DNA of 64,000 nucleotides from an uncultured Chitinophaga sp. (GTDB lineage: Bacteria; Bacteroidota; Bacteroidia; Chitinophagales; Chitinophagaceae): NCBI RefSeq assembly GCF_937898475.1, contig NZ_CALEJS010000029.1:1-64000 (forward strand). The letters run 5' to 3'. The position numbers and the translations under genes are program-made. Under the pieces are notes generated by a model that worked only from the letters and a program-made list of their open reading frames with translations, made no database searches and was not told where the DNA came from. Below, piece by piece: positions 1 through 8,039 of this stretch. Each line of letters opens with the position of its first letter. Position 1 is the first letter of the stretch.

Positions 1-303
1 ATTATATCATTTATTTTTTCGCTAATTTGGGTGGGCTGTAGCTTTGCACAAAAGCCGATCACCCCTCCTGCCACCAATGGACAAGATTCTCTTTTTAATT
101 ACCATTTTAAAATATTAGACTCAGTCGTTAATGCTAATGTAAAGGATACAGTTTACTATTGTTGCACTCAGCAAATTGCATTCATGGAAGAACATACTAA
201 GATAGAGTCGAAATCGGATGGAACTTTGCTAGGAAAATTGAGTTTCAGTAAAAGTGATTGGGAGAAGTGGCATAAGTGGTACAAAGAACACTATCCACAA
301 TAA
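1..303 (+). CDS. Small secreted or lipoprotein, 5' end cut by window edge
   Basis: The frame is open from base 1, so the true start lies outside the window. A GTG at 31 is the first start-like codon but falls inside a hydrophobic stretch (IISFIFSLIWVGCSFAQ) that looks like the end of a signal peptide. The GC in LIWVGC could be a lipobox, or cleavage could follow SFAQ. The mature part is about 85 residues, polar and aromatic-rich, ending WHKWYKEHYPQ, with a CC pair in the middle. I recognise no family. It is probably exported to the periplasm or outer membrane. Confidence 0.6.
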   Translation: MISFIFSLIWVGCSFAQKPITPPATNGQDSLFNYHFKILDSVVNANVKDTVYYCCTQQIAFMEEHTKIESKSDGTLLGKLSFSKSDWEKWHKWYKEHYPQ

Positions 304-346
304 GGATATGATTAATTAAAAGGGCTAGTCAACTTATTTTTATTTT

Positions 347-628
347 ATGACCAGGCAGTCCGCATATCTGTATGCATATTTAACATCCTTTCTGTACGTT
401 GGAGTAGGAACAATATCCGTATTGTCGATGTATCCGGATAATTTATTGTATGGGGAATGGGTAATGTGGGGCCTTCTTATTACCCTGCCAGTAAACTTCA
501 TAAGCTGGAGTATACTATATGCAGCTCCATCACAAGCGCTTATGGTATTATTTGTACAGACTGCAATCTTCGCTCTCACTGGCGCGGTGCTATACAGACT
601 GCTTTTTAGAAGATACATTTCAAGTTAG
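347..628 (+). CDS. Small integral membrane protein (93 aa)
   Basis: A 93-residue protein with three hydrophobic stretches (about residues 8-27, 40-58 and 66-85) and a basic tail (LYRLLFRRYISS), consistent with a small inner-membrane protein whose C-terminus is cytoplasmic. The antisense frame over the same DNA is also open, but its product lacks the regular alternation of hydrophobic segments and charged loops, so I take the plus strand as real. It lies 43 bases after the preceding secreted protein. Function unknown. Confidence 0.5.
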   Translation: MTRQSAYLYAYLTSFLYVGVGTISVLSMYPDNLLYGEWVMWGLLITLPVNFISWSILYAAPSQALMVLFVQTAIFALTGAVLYRLLFRRYISS

Positions 629-686
629 CATAACGTTAAAGTCAAATGGTAACGCCGCGTTTCCGTAGCCAGGAACATCCAGTCAC

Positions 687-866
687 ATGAAATCACTATA
701 CTATTATCTGTTTATTTTTCTGGGTTCTTTTAACACCGTCCATTCTCAGAAGGAAACAAACCTTACAAACGCAATTATAAAGTACGAAAGTTTTGCAACA
801 TCTACTTCAGAGGCATATCCTCGACCTGGAAGGCAACAAGATCGAACTATGGGAGCCTGCCGGTAA
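687..866 (+). pseudogene. Signal-peptide ORF (59 aa), probably a truncated gene start
   Basis: Starts ATG AAA TCA and encodes a typical Bacteroidota signal peptide (MKSLYYYLFIFLGSFNTVHSQ) followed by only about 38 residues before TAA. The second half (SEAYPRPGRQQDR) is read out of frame through DNA that, in another frame, encodes a glyoxalase-like C-terminus (820-864). The simplest reading is that the 5' end of a secreted-protein gene was joined to the 3' remnant of an unrelated gene by deletion. It could instead be a genuine small exported protein, which is less likely. Confidence 0.45.
820..864 (+). pseudogene. Remnant of a VOC/glyoxalase-type C-terminus
   Basis: In the frame that includes base 793, this stretch reads ILDLEGNKIELWEPAG. 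It matches the very conserved ending of glyoxalase/bleomycin-resistance (VOC) proteins, D-P-E-G-N-x-I-E-L-W-E-P, where the first Glu of ELWEP is a metal ligand. Nothing upstream in this frame belongs to that fold, so only the last strand of the family survives. It abuts the 3' end of the convergent metallopeptidase gene at 877. Confidence 0.5.
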
Positions 867-876
867 ACCCTGGCGT

Positions 877-1776
877 TCAGGGATACGTCACAATCCCAAT
901 CTTCACAAACTGCCCATACGCGTTCTGCCACCAGATGTTTCCCTGGCGGTCTACCCCATACATAACATTGCTGGAAGCAAAGATCCAGGCAAAGCGGCTG
1001 TCTGCAGACCCCTGCTTTTGCCCTACCACCGCCATTTGTCCGTTACTGGCATTGTATCGTAATATCAGGTTGGTATCGGTAACATAATAGGCGTTCGCAT
1101 CTCCGGTTAGCAGGCATTTGGATACATACGTCACCGTATTACCCGGATTAGCCGGTATCGCCGGCGGACGTCCGGCGCCCGAACCACCACCGGCAGATCC
1201 CTCCCGGGCTTTGTACCAGCCTACGGCTATGGCCTCCAGGCGGGCGCTTTTTACCGGGTGCGTACCGGACACGCTGTTTTCAGATGCAATGGTATTCATG
1301 GCCAGCTGGGCCTCTGCCAGCGATGCCCCCATTTTGGCCAGTACAAAGCCGGAGAACTCATCTGCTTCCAGCTCTATAGAAGGACGGCTACCCGTGCTCT
1401 CCAGCGTATGCCCGTTCAGGTGATGCCCTATTTCATGGGCCAGGATGCTGATGGATGCCCAGCGCGAATTGGTCATGCTGTTCACCTGCCCTATAAAGCT
1501 TTGACTGTACAGGATATACCGGGTAGACCCATTGATCACCGCTGCTGCATTGGGCACATTGGCCGCGTTGATCTGGAAATTCTTCTTTAATCCCACCTGC
1601 GAAACAATCCTTTCAATAATTTGCTCCGCTTCCTGGCTGGAGCTGAAACCATATACGCTGCTGGTCATCGATTCACCGTAATAACTGCAGGTACCCGATA
1701 AATTGATGTTAAGCTGCACCTGGGCATAACTTCCCAGGGATAACAGGCTGATAAATAATACAAATATCGTTCTCAT
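877..1776 (-). CDS. Exported M48-like zinc metallopeptidase
   Basis: A 299-aa protein with a signal peptide (MRTIFVLFISLLSLGSYAQ). The active-site helix is HEIGHHLNGH (HExxH, His114-His118), and a downstream SIELEADEFSGF (about 134-143) supplies the third zinc ligand in the ExxxD arrangement of the M48/gluzincin group. A Gly/Ala-rich linker at about 195-210 leads to a C-terminal beta-like segment with repeated Trp/aromatic residues. Its start overlaps the stop of the upstream ankyrin gene by 4 bases (ATGA), so the two are translationally coupled. It is the last gene of the minus-strand caspase operon and probably acts in the periplasm or at the surface. Its substrate is unknown. Confidence 0.75.
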   Translation of the reverse strand: MRTIFVLFISLLSLGSYAQVQLNINLSGTCSYYGESMTSSVYGFSSSQEAEQIIERIVSQVGLKKNFQINAANVPNAAAVINGSTRYILYSQSFIGQVNSMTNSRWASISILAHEIGHHLNGHTLESTGSRPSIELEADEFSGFVLAKMGASLAEAQLAMNTIASENSVSGTHPVKSARLEAIAVGWYKAREGSAGGGSGAGRPPAIPANPGNTVTYVSKCLLTGDANAYYVTDTNLILRYNASNGQMAVVGQKQGSADSRFAWIFASSNVMYGVDRQGNIWWQNAYGQFVKIGIVTYP

Positions 1777-3866
1777 GGATTAGGATTCCCGAAGTTAAAC
1801 ATGACGTCCTCCAGGCGGTACCCCGAAGCGTTTGCTCCGGCAGATCCTGCGCCTGTATAAGTGTTGCCCGCGTCGTAATTGTTAATATGCCGGTTATTCG
1901 CCTCCGTCACTGCCAGGGTAGCGGGATCGGTGTACAGGGAATACTGGTAGGTATTGGAACCGTTCTTCAACACCCGGATCCTGTCGTATATTGTGATCAC
2001 TTTTGAGAGGCGGATCTTTGAACCATTGTCAGACAACATATAACCTGCACTGGTATAGCGCTGTACCTGGTAAGGATCATTCAGTGTTGCGCTGTTCTTC
2101 GGCAGCAGGAAATACGTGTACAAAGAGATCTCAATATTGTAATCTCCCGGGAACAGCGTTACCTGCGATGTGGTCCAGGTATTGTTGGCAGACGCCTGTA
2201 AAGGGGCCTGTACCGCCTGCACACGGAGATTGATATTGGCCATTTCCATCTTAAACTCCGGACCCGGCGGCAATAAAGTAAATGACAGTCCTACCTTGCC
2301 GCTGAGCGGGATAGCCGCCCGGATCGCATCCGCCAGCGCCCTGTCGTCTATGTTCTCCAGCAGGTATTGCCCATCTTCACCATGCCGGTTCTTCAGGTTG
2401 GGATTGGCCCCATGCTTTACCAGCAGCTTCGCCAGCGAGTAATAGCGTTTCTTCAGCGTGTAGTTTAATAAAGGCTCCATATCCTGACCGGTAACCTGGT
2501 TCGGACTAGCCCCCAGCAGCAGGCAATAGCGGGCATTCTGCAGGTTATTACCGGTCACCATCCGCACCAGCGTATTATCTATGATAAAAGGCGTGGGACG
2601 TGTAGTGCCAAACAGCGCGTTCATCTGCTGATCCCGCGCTCCCTGCAGCACATTAGCCAGCATGGGGAAATTATCGATCGCCGTCTGGTAGGTATACCGG
2701 GATGTCCTGATCACATGCTGCGAATAAAAATCATTCGACGTAGTGGTATAGGTGGATTGTATGGAGGCAATATAAGTGTAGGAACCGCTGGCAGAACTTT
2801 CGGCAAAAGATATACCGGAAGACAGGAAACCCAGGATGTCGTCCTTCGCCAGGCTGCTCAACGCATCCAGGATGTTGATCTGTGCCGTATGATCATCAGC
2901 TCTTACCGCATCAATATATTCCTTTGACAATTTCCCCAGGGTGGGGTTATTATGCTGGTTGGCCTGCGTGATCAATTTCTCATGCTGGGCGATCAGCTTC
3001 TCCTTGGAGATCTCCTGCTTACCCATAATATCGTCCAGGAATTTCAAAGTGCTTTCATCCGGATCGCGCAACACCACTTCCAGTTTGGTATCATACTTGG
3101 AACTCGCACTGGTGTTGATCCTTTCTTTTTCGATGGTTTTCACATAGGTGCTTCTGAAATCCATCCACAGTATTTTAGTTCCGCTTTTCTTAACCCGCCG
3201 TATCACCTCCTTGAAAACATCCACCTTGATGTGGGTCAGCGCCGTCTGCGAAAGGTTTAAGGTAGCGCCGCTGAAGGTCTGGTAAGGAAACTCATACTCC
3301 AGCTGTATCTTAAAGTCGGCGTTCTGGATATTGCCGTAAATATCATCATCCGGCTCAATCCTGAACTCACCGGTGTATTCTCCATCCACATAGGTATTTG
3401 CAGGGATCTCCACACTTTGCTTTACTTCGCCGTTCACGATCAGCACAGCCTTCAGGTTGTTGATCTTCGGGATTATCAGCTGGTACTGACGGATGCTGTT
3501 CAGGGTAAAACCACTTCTGACAAAGCCGCCGGACTGCAAGCTGTTGTACACATCATCTTTAAAGCTGGCCGGCAGTTTAGCCGTGTTACCCATTACCAGG
3601 AATTTCAGCAGGATCTGTCCGTCGGGTTTCACTACCAGCAAATTGGAAGTATTGACGCTGGCGCCGCCAAACTCGCCTACAAAGGAAGGGCCGTATAGCC
3701 GTGGCAGTACATTTATTCTTCTGTCGGTAGTAGCTGCGGGAGCGTATTCAATCCAGCCTTCAAAGCCGTGTACTTTGAACCAGGGGTATTCTGCAGCCTG
3801 TGCTTTCCCGAAAAATGCTCCCAGCCATGTAATGATCAATAGGGTAGTCAGATAGATTTTGGTCAT
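1773..3866 (-). CDS. Exported ankyrin-repeat protein (697 aa)
   Basis: N-terminal signal peptide (MTKIYLTTLLIITWLGAFFGKAQA). The first 400 residues are beta-rich with a charged helical stretch at about 265-320 and match no family I know. Residues about 435-515 hold two to three ankyrin-type units (NARYCLLLGASPNQ, YYSLAKLLVKHGANPNLKNRHGE). The C-terminus returns to beta structure with a Gly/Ala/Asn-rich linker near 670-685. It starts 48 bases after the 74-aa gene and overlaps the metallopeptidase gene by 4 bases. Secreted ankyrin domains usually bind proteins, so it may be a partner, inhibitor or substrate-recruiting subunit for the metallopeptidase; that is inference from linkage. Confidence 0.65.
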   Translation of the reverse strand: MTKIYLTTLLIITWLGAFFGKAQAAEYPWFKVHGFEGWIEYAPAATTDRRINVLPRLYGPSFVGEFGGASVNTSNLLVVKPDGQILLKFLVMGNTAKLPASFKDDVYNSLQSGGFVRSGFTLNSIRQYQLIIPKINNLKAVLIVNGEVKQSVEIPANTYVDGEYTGEFRIEPDDDIYGNIQNADFKIQLEYEFPYQTFSGATLNLSQTALTHIKVDVFKEVIRRVKKSGTKILWMDFRSTYVKTIEKERINTSASSKYDTKLEVVLRDPDESTLKFLDDIMGKQEISKEKLIAQHEKLITQANQHNNPTLGKLSKEYIDAVRADDHTAQINILDALSSLAKDDILGFLSSGISFAESSASGSYTYIASIQSTYTTTSNDFYSQHVIRTSRYTYQTAIDNFPMLANVLQGARDQQMNALFGTTRPTPFIIDNTLVRMVTGNNLQNARYCLLLGASPNQVTGQDMEPLLNYTLKKRYYSLAKLLVKHGANPNLKNRHGEDGQYLLENIDDRALADAIRAAIPLSGKVGLSFTLLPPGPEFKMEMANINLRVQAVQAPLQASANNTWTTSQVTLFPGDYNIEISLYTYFLLPKNSATLNDPYQVQRYTSAGYMLSDNGSKIRLSKVITIYDRIRVLKNGSNTYQYSLYTDPATLAVTEANNRHINNYDAGNTYTGAGSAGANASGYRLEDVMFNFGNPNP

Positions 3867-3914
3867 GCGCTTTGTTTATTGTCCCGTAATGTGCATTCAA
3901 ATGAATATAGGGGC

Positions 3915-4139
3915 TCACGGGCAAGTTAAGACAGTTTCAGGCGGCAGCAATTGCACTTTTGTGTTAAAAAAAGCCTGCTTCCGGTGGTGCTTACTGAAAG
4001 CAATTGCGGGATCTTCAGAAAAATGCAGGAAGGTTTCGTCTACAACGTGATAGTGTTTTTCCGGCAGGTCTGCTACCTGCTTATCATTACTACATGCGGC
4101 CAGCCTGGAGATCAGGTCTGTATAATTGGCAATAGGCAT
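3915..4139 (-). CDS. Small cytosolic protein (74 aa) after the MBL hydrolase
   Basis: Encodes MPIANYTDLISRLAACSND... through HYHVVDETFLHFSEDPAIAFSKHHRKQAFF, a soluble protein without signal peptide. It begins 20 bases after the MBL stop on the same strand, which supports an operon position. The upstream start at 4139 is the only good Met. I recognise no family. Its size and position are typical of a small accessory or antidote-like subunit, but nothing in the sequence proves that. Confidence 0.5.
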   Translation of the reverse strand: MPIANYTDLISRLAACSNDKQVADLPEKHYHVVDETFLHFSEDPAIAFSKHHRKQAFFNTKVQLLPPETVLTCP

Positions 4140-4159
4140 GTGTTGGGGGTTGATGAATA

Positions 4160-5215
4160 TCAGATACTTACCTGTATCCCTTCTCCCTGCGGAAAAGTAG
4201 CTACGTACTCATATTTCTCTTTTAAAGCGGGCAGATCCCAGCAACGGTTATACGCAGTTTTATAGTTGAAGATCAGTTCTGTGCCAGGGCCCTGCAGCCT
4301 TATCACCCTGGCTACCGTTACCTGTGAGGGATGTTTGTAGATGGAACCGTTGGTAGAGATCACAAATCGTTTACAATCCAGTTTGGCAATCAGCTCCGGA
4401 CTGGTATTATGCGCGCTGGCATGGTGCGAAAGCTTTACCAGGTCTACCGGCGCCTTGCCTTCGTATAGTTTGTTCAGTGAGCGTAATATCACACCCGGAA
4501 AGGAGTCTCCGGCAAACAGTACCGACTTCCCGCCATAGCTGGCTAAAAAAGCGATGCTGCTGCCGTTGGCGGCCGCCTCGTCTTCATGGAACACCTCTTC
4601 GAACAGGGCATCCACATCCGGTTCGTCGGCGCCAAAGGGCTCAATGCCATCGTCCTGCGGTTCCTGCAAACCAAAGCCGGGAACCAGGTTGGCCTTCTCC
4701 ACTTCCTTTTCCCATTTGTTGCGCAGTTCTGCCAGGTTCTCCGCGGTAGGGCTCAACAGGCAGATCCGCATGCCGCCATCCAGCGTGATCTCCGGCAAAG
4801 AAGCGCCATCCCGCACCATCACTGCCTTTCCATCAAATACGGTATTCCAGGGCAGGCGATGTTTAAGAATGGCAGCCGTCAGTCTTTCGCCCTGTACGGC
4901 GCCGAAGGGCTCTACAGGATCATTGTCCGGAAGGTGGTGCCAGCCGTTGAACCAGATGCTGCCCACGCTGAAATCCAGTGTGTCTTCTTCCAGCAGGCTT
5001 AAGATGCCTTCCAGATGGTCGCGGTCAATATGGGTTACTACGATCAGTTCAAAATGCTTGTCACCCGGCACTGCATCCAGCAGTTCGCGGATATGTTTTC
5101 TGGTTCCGCTGGTGCCGCCGTCGATCAGGATCCTTTTGGTATTGCCTGCTTCACCGTATTCAATCCAGATGGAATCACCATATTTTGCGGGCAGAAAGTT
5201 GACCTGGAATATCAT
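4160..5215 (-). CDS. ComEC/Rec2-type metallo-beta-lactamase-fold hydrolase
   Basis: A 351-aa cytosolic MBL-fold protein. The N-terminus (FLPAKYGDSIWIEYG, then LIDGG at about 30-34) is the first strand pair of the fold. Metal ligands are in THIDRDHLEG (His62, Asp64, Asp66, His67), the HxDxDH variant of ComEC-like proteins. Later motifs are SVLFAGDSFPG and VKLSHHASAHNTS, matching the usual GD and SHHGS positions. There are no membrane segments, so it is not a DNA channel but a stand-alone hydrolase of unknown substrate, possibly a nucleic acid or nucleotide. An acidic insert lies at about 190-215. It sits 11 bases after the partner protein in the caspase operon. Confidence 0.8.
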   Translation of the reverse strand: MIFQVNFLPAKYGDSIWIEYGEAGNTKRILIDGGTSGTRKHIRELLDAVPGDKHFELIVVTHIDRDHLEGILSLLEEDTLDFSVGSIWFNGWHHLPDNDPVEPFGAVQGERLTAAILKHRLPWNTVFDGKAVMVRDGASLPEITLDGGMRICLLSPTAENLAELRNKWEKEVEKANLVPGFGLQEPQDDGIEPFGADEPDVDALFEEVFHEDEAAANGSSIAFLASYGGKSVLFAGDSFPGVILRSLNKLYEGKAPVDLVKLSHHASAHNTSPELIAKLDCKRFVISTNGSIYKHPSQVTVARVIRLQGPGTELIFNYKTAYNRCWDLPALKEKYEYVATFPQGEGIQVSI

Positions 5216-5226
5216 GGGGTATGCGT

Positions 5227-6441
5227 TTACGTTATTTTCTTCACCGGCCTGTTTCCTGTAATGCCTTCCTTTTTAGTGCCCCCGGGCTGGTCGGGATAAG
5301 CGCCGGTAAACGTGGTGGTTTCCTGGCTCATGTCTGCATAAGCCATGTATTGTTTCACGCGGCTGAGCGCTGCTTCCACCGGTTGATCATCCCGCTTGAA
5401 TTCAAACGACAGCATTGTCAGTCCATCATACAGCAACCGCAGTCCTTCGCTGTAGATAGGGATGCCCCTGTTCACGGCATCGATCAGGCGTTGCCGGATA
5501 GTCTTGATATTGATGTTTGCACCTCCTTCCTGGATCAGCTGCCAGGCATGGATGATAGCGCCATCGGGCATCCAGTTAAACCAGTTGGCCAGGTTATTGG
5601 CCCAGTCGTGCATTTTCTGCAACTCGCCCGTTTTCAGCAGGAAATAGCCGCCGATGGCCGCCGCCGCAGGGTCCTGCATTTTGCTGTATAGCAGCCCTTC
5701 CGCATCCTTTACCGAAGAAAGGGTTTTGGCCCTGGCCATATCGCCAGACATGATCAGCGAGAGCAATACCTGCGCTTTCTCATTGCGGGTGCTGATGGAA
5801 ATATCCAGCCCGGGCACCACGTTTTCCGGACCTTCTGCAATCTTTATCATGCAGGCCAGCTCGGAAGGAGGGAGGCACACAAAAACAGATGCTTTACCCG
5901 GCACTTCCACTTCCAGCAGCTGCATTTCCCGGGCCACATAAAAGTGGTAAGTCTCCCCGTATTCATCTATAAATGCATTGTTGATGGGTATATCCTGGAT
6001 AACCGTCCATACGTCATTCATCAGTTGCCAGCGGTAGCCGTTGATGTGGTTGAGGAACCTGGCGGATTCTTTATTGCCGCCGCCTCTGAACGCAATACTC
6101 TCCGGACTGTTACCCGCACTGGCTTTGGTAAGGTAGGCCCATTCCTGCGATTCCCGCGGACTGAACTGCCCGATATCGAAACCCAGGGTGCTGGCCTGTC
6201 CTTCCTGTATCTGCACCACCTGTTCCAGGTGTTTGCCGGAGGCCAGGTGCAGGCGTACCATGTATACACCGGGCGGCAGGTCCTGTTGCCAGGTGCGGTT
6301 ATTCAGCCAGGCAGACTGCTGCACGCGCAAATCGGTACCCATGATCTGCAGGTGTTTGGGGATGATGGCCGATTCGGGCGTGTGGGAGTCTATCACTACC
6401 TGCAACTGGCCCTGCCTTTGTATGGGTGCGGAAGTGTTCAT
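5227..6441 (-). CDS. Caspase-partner protein: PEGA-like domain plus helical domain
   Basis: A 404-aa protein without signal peptide. Residues about 10-90 look like a beta-sandwich of PEGA/carboxypeptidase-regulatory type (LPPGVYMVRLHLASGKHLEQVVQIQEG). The rest is helical, with the stretch DPAAAAIGGYFLLK followed by WANNLANWFNWMPDGAIIHAWQLI at about 255-305. I associate that pattern with partners of bacterial caspase-like proteases, but I cannot name the family. The start shares one base with the caspase stop (6441). The Lys/Thr-rich tail is probably disordered. It may be a regulator or processed target of the caspase; this is inference from coupling. Confidence 0.6.
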   Translation of the reverse strand: MNTSAPIQRQGQLQVVIDSHTPESAIIPKHLQIMGTDLRVQQSAWLNNRTWQQDLPPGVYMVRLHLASGKHLEQVVQIQEGQASTLGFDIGQFSPRESQEWAYLTKASAGNSPESIAFRGGGNKESARFLNHINGYRWQLMNDVWTVIQDIPINNAFIDEYGETYHFYVAREMQLLEVEVPGKASVFVCLPPSELACMIKIAEGPENVVPGLDISISTRNEKAQVLLSLIMSGDMARAKTLSSVKDAEGLLYSKMQDPAAAAIGGYFLLKTGELQKMHDWANNLANWFNWMPDGAIIHAWQLIQEGGANINIKTIRQRLIDAVNRGIPIYSEGLRLLYDGLTMLSFEFKRDDQPVEAALSRVKQYMAYADMSQETTTFTGAYPDQPGGTKKEGITGNRPVKKIT

Positions 6442-7574
6442 TACATGCAGTTTAATACCTGGTTAACGGATGGGGGCATTACCTGGCGGAAGATGGCGTT
6501 CGACTTATACTCTCCGCCGCTGAAGCTGGCTTCTATCTTGTACAGCCCTGCCTTGATCCTGGTTTCCCAGGGCGCGCCCTGCGGGGGCCGCCGTTCGCCC
6601 TGGTTGGTATTGGGGTCCAGGCAGGACAGCTCCGCATAGGCCAGTGCATCGTCTGGTGTACAGCTTACTTTCAGCGGCACCATGGGTGGTTTGCTGAAAC
6701 GGATGATGTCTGTAGTATCGCTGGTGGTGCTGATACATCTTTGCGGGTAGCCTTCTCCCGGCGCTTCCAGCTGCAGGAAACTGTTCATCTTATAAGACAG
6801 GGTACCGGTGGCAATCCGCCATTCGCCGATATCGTTATTGCTGGCGTTTCCTTTCAGAGCGCCTATCAGGGCTTTGGTATAGAAGGACACTTCGTTCTTT
6901 TTGCCGTAGGCGCTTTCATTGGCCGCCGCTGCTTTCTGGGTGAGGTTAAAGGCGCAATCCTTTGCCAGCAGGCTGGGCGGCTCAATGGGATTGGCCGGCA
7001 GGTCTGTCTTCAGCATATCGGAGGTAAGCTGTCTGCAGGCGTCTACAAAAAAGAGCTGCGTACGCGCTTTGCAGGAAAAGAAGGCGCGCCGCGTCATATC
7101 GAAAGCGAAGGATCCTTTCCAGGGATTGTCCGGCCGCTGGCCAAAATCTTCTGCCAGCAGGTAATGTTCTCCTTTATCCAGTCCGTGTCCGCAGAAGAAA
7201 AAGATGGCCACGTTTTCAGGATCACTGTTGCATAACTTTTTCCAGTCCAGGTAAGCGTTTTCTATATTGGCGATGGTGGCCGGTTCCAGTGCCTTCCCCG
7301 CAAACAGGTTGCCGGCAGAAGGGTCTGGAGACACCAGTACATTGATACTGCCCAGGGGCTTGATCCAGGCGCCTTCCTGGTGCAGCGCTATGGCCATGTT
7401 GTAGAAGGCTTCCGCAGATACCGGTGGCGAGCTCAGTTGGCCCAGCAGCTGCGCACCGTCGAATGTCTGCGGAACAGCGTTGGCGCCGCCATTCAGGAAA
7501 GGGTAGCCGCCTACGCCAATGATCAGGATGTGCGTCTGGGGGACCGGTTGTATTTGATCAAAATACAATGCCAT
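6441..7574 (-). CDS. Caspase-family (C14) protease
   Basis: A 377-aa cytosolic protein. The N-terminus (THILIIGVGGYPFLNG) is the first strand of the caspase-haemoglobinase fold. The catalytic dyad is visible as His130 in NVAIFFFCGHG and Cys180 in QLFFVDACRQ. The p20-like core spans about 1-290. A C-terminal beta-sandwich (about 300-377, with APWETRIKAGLYKIEASFSGGEY) resembles the PEGA-like domain of the next gene. First gene of a minus-strand operon that continues with the partner, MBL hydrolase, ankyrin protein and metallopeptidase. Bacterial caspases of this kind are known as effectors in conflict or programmed-death systems. Whether this one is such an effector is not shown here. Confidence 0.85.
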   Translation of the reverse strand: MALYFDQIQPVPQTHILIIGVGGYPFLNGGANAVPQTFDGAQLLGQLSSPPVSAEAFYNMAIALHQEGAWIKPLGSINVLVSPDPSAGNLFAGKALEPATIANIENAYLDWKKLCNSDPENVAIFFFCGHGLDKGEHYLLAEDFGQRPDNPWKGSFAFDMTRRAFFSCKARTQLFFVDACRQLTSDMLKTDLPANPIEPPSLLAKDCAFNLTQKAAAANESAYGKKNEVSFYTKALIGALKGNASNNDIGEWRIATGTLSYKMNSFLQLEAPGEGYPQRCISTTSDTTDIIRFSKPPMVPLKVSCTPDDALAYAELSCLDPNTNQGERRPPQGAPWETRIKAGLYKIEASFSGGEYKSNAIFRQVMPPSVNQVLNCM

Positions 7575-7923
7575 ATGGGTAGTTTATAGTGTGGTGATGT
7601 GGAAAGGCAGGGAACATGACCTGGGGTATTGTTTGGTGGGATAAAGATAAGGATATTCCGGATTGGAAAAGCCGGTGATGGTTAATTCGGGTAGGTAACG
7701 GAAGTTAAATGACACTAAGAAATTTATTCTTTGGGGGATCAAATACCCTGCAATTTATTAAAAGAGGCAGGCTGGTTATCCTGCCGGATGGAGAAACGGC
7801 AGATCGCCATTGCTTGCTGTAAAATGTTTGGCAACGTTTTGCGCATCCGGCGGAGCGGTTAAATATAACAGCAAGAGAAGGAAGGCCACGGATTAAAATT
7901 CAGCCACAGCGATGATATTATGC

Positions 7924-7957
7924 GTCCGGAAACGGACACCCCTGTTCAGCGCCGGAC
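7924..7957 (+). promoter_or_regulatory. Paired inverted repeats upstream of the permease (candidate activator site)
   Basis: GTCCG-GAAA-CGGAC (7924-7937) is a perfect 5-bp dyad. It is followed at once by CTGTTC-AGCGCC-GGACAG, an imperfect dyad with the same GGAC half-site. They lie about 85-115 bases before the expected transcription start of the sigma-54-like promoter, the usual position for an enhancer-binding activator. Confidence 0.4.
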
Positions 7958-8012
7958 AGCCTCTGCGTGCTGAACATACGCTTATTCAGCCATGACACGT
8001 TATCGTCATAGC

Positions 8013-8028
8013 TGGCAACATTCTTGCT
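8013..8028 (+). promoter_or_regulatory. Sigma-54-like -24/-12 promoter
   Basis: TGGCAACATTCTTGCT has the invariant GG and GC separated by exactly 10 bases and fits the consensus TGGCAC-N5-TTGCA in all but two positions. The start of transcription would be near 8039, immediately before the ATG at 8040, so the message would be almost leaderless. That closeness is a caution. Confidence 0.4.
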
Positions 8029-8039
8029 GCCCCTCCACC

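Larger units (their letters stand above)
7575..8039. other. Divergent intergenic region between caspase operon and ABC permease
   Basis: 465 bases without a credible gene. On the minus side a weak -7-like TATCTTTA (plus bases 7642-7649) lies 68 bases before the caspase start, with only a TTTT at the -33 position. On the plus side it holds the inverted repeats at 7924-7957 and the sigma-54-like promoter at 8013-8028. Confidence 0.5.

Noticed and set aside
340..618. Minus-strand 92-codon frame opposite the small membrane protein
   Set aside because: The plus-strand product has regular TM segments, whereas the antisense product does not.
4554..5261. Plus-strand 235-codon frame across the MBL gene
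   Set aside because: Ser/Pro/Arg-rich antisense shadow; the minus strand encodes an MBL protein with all metal ligands.
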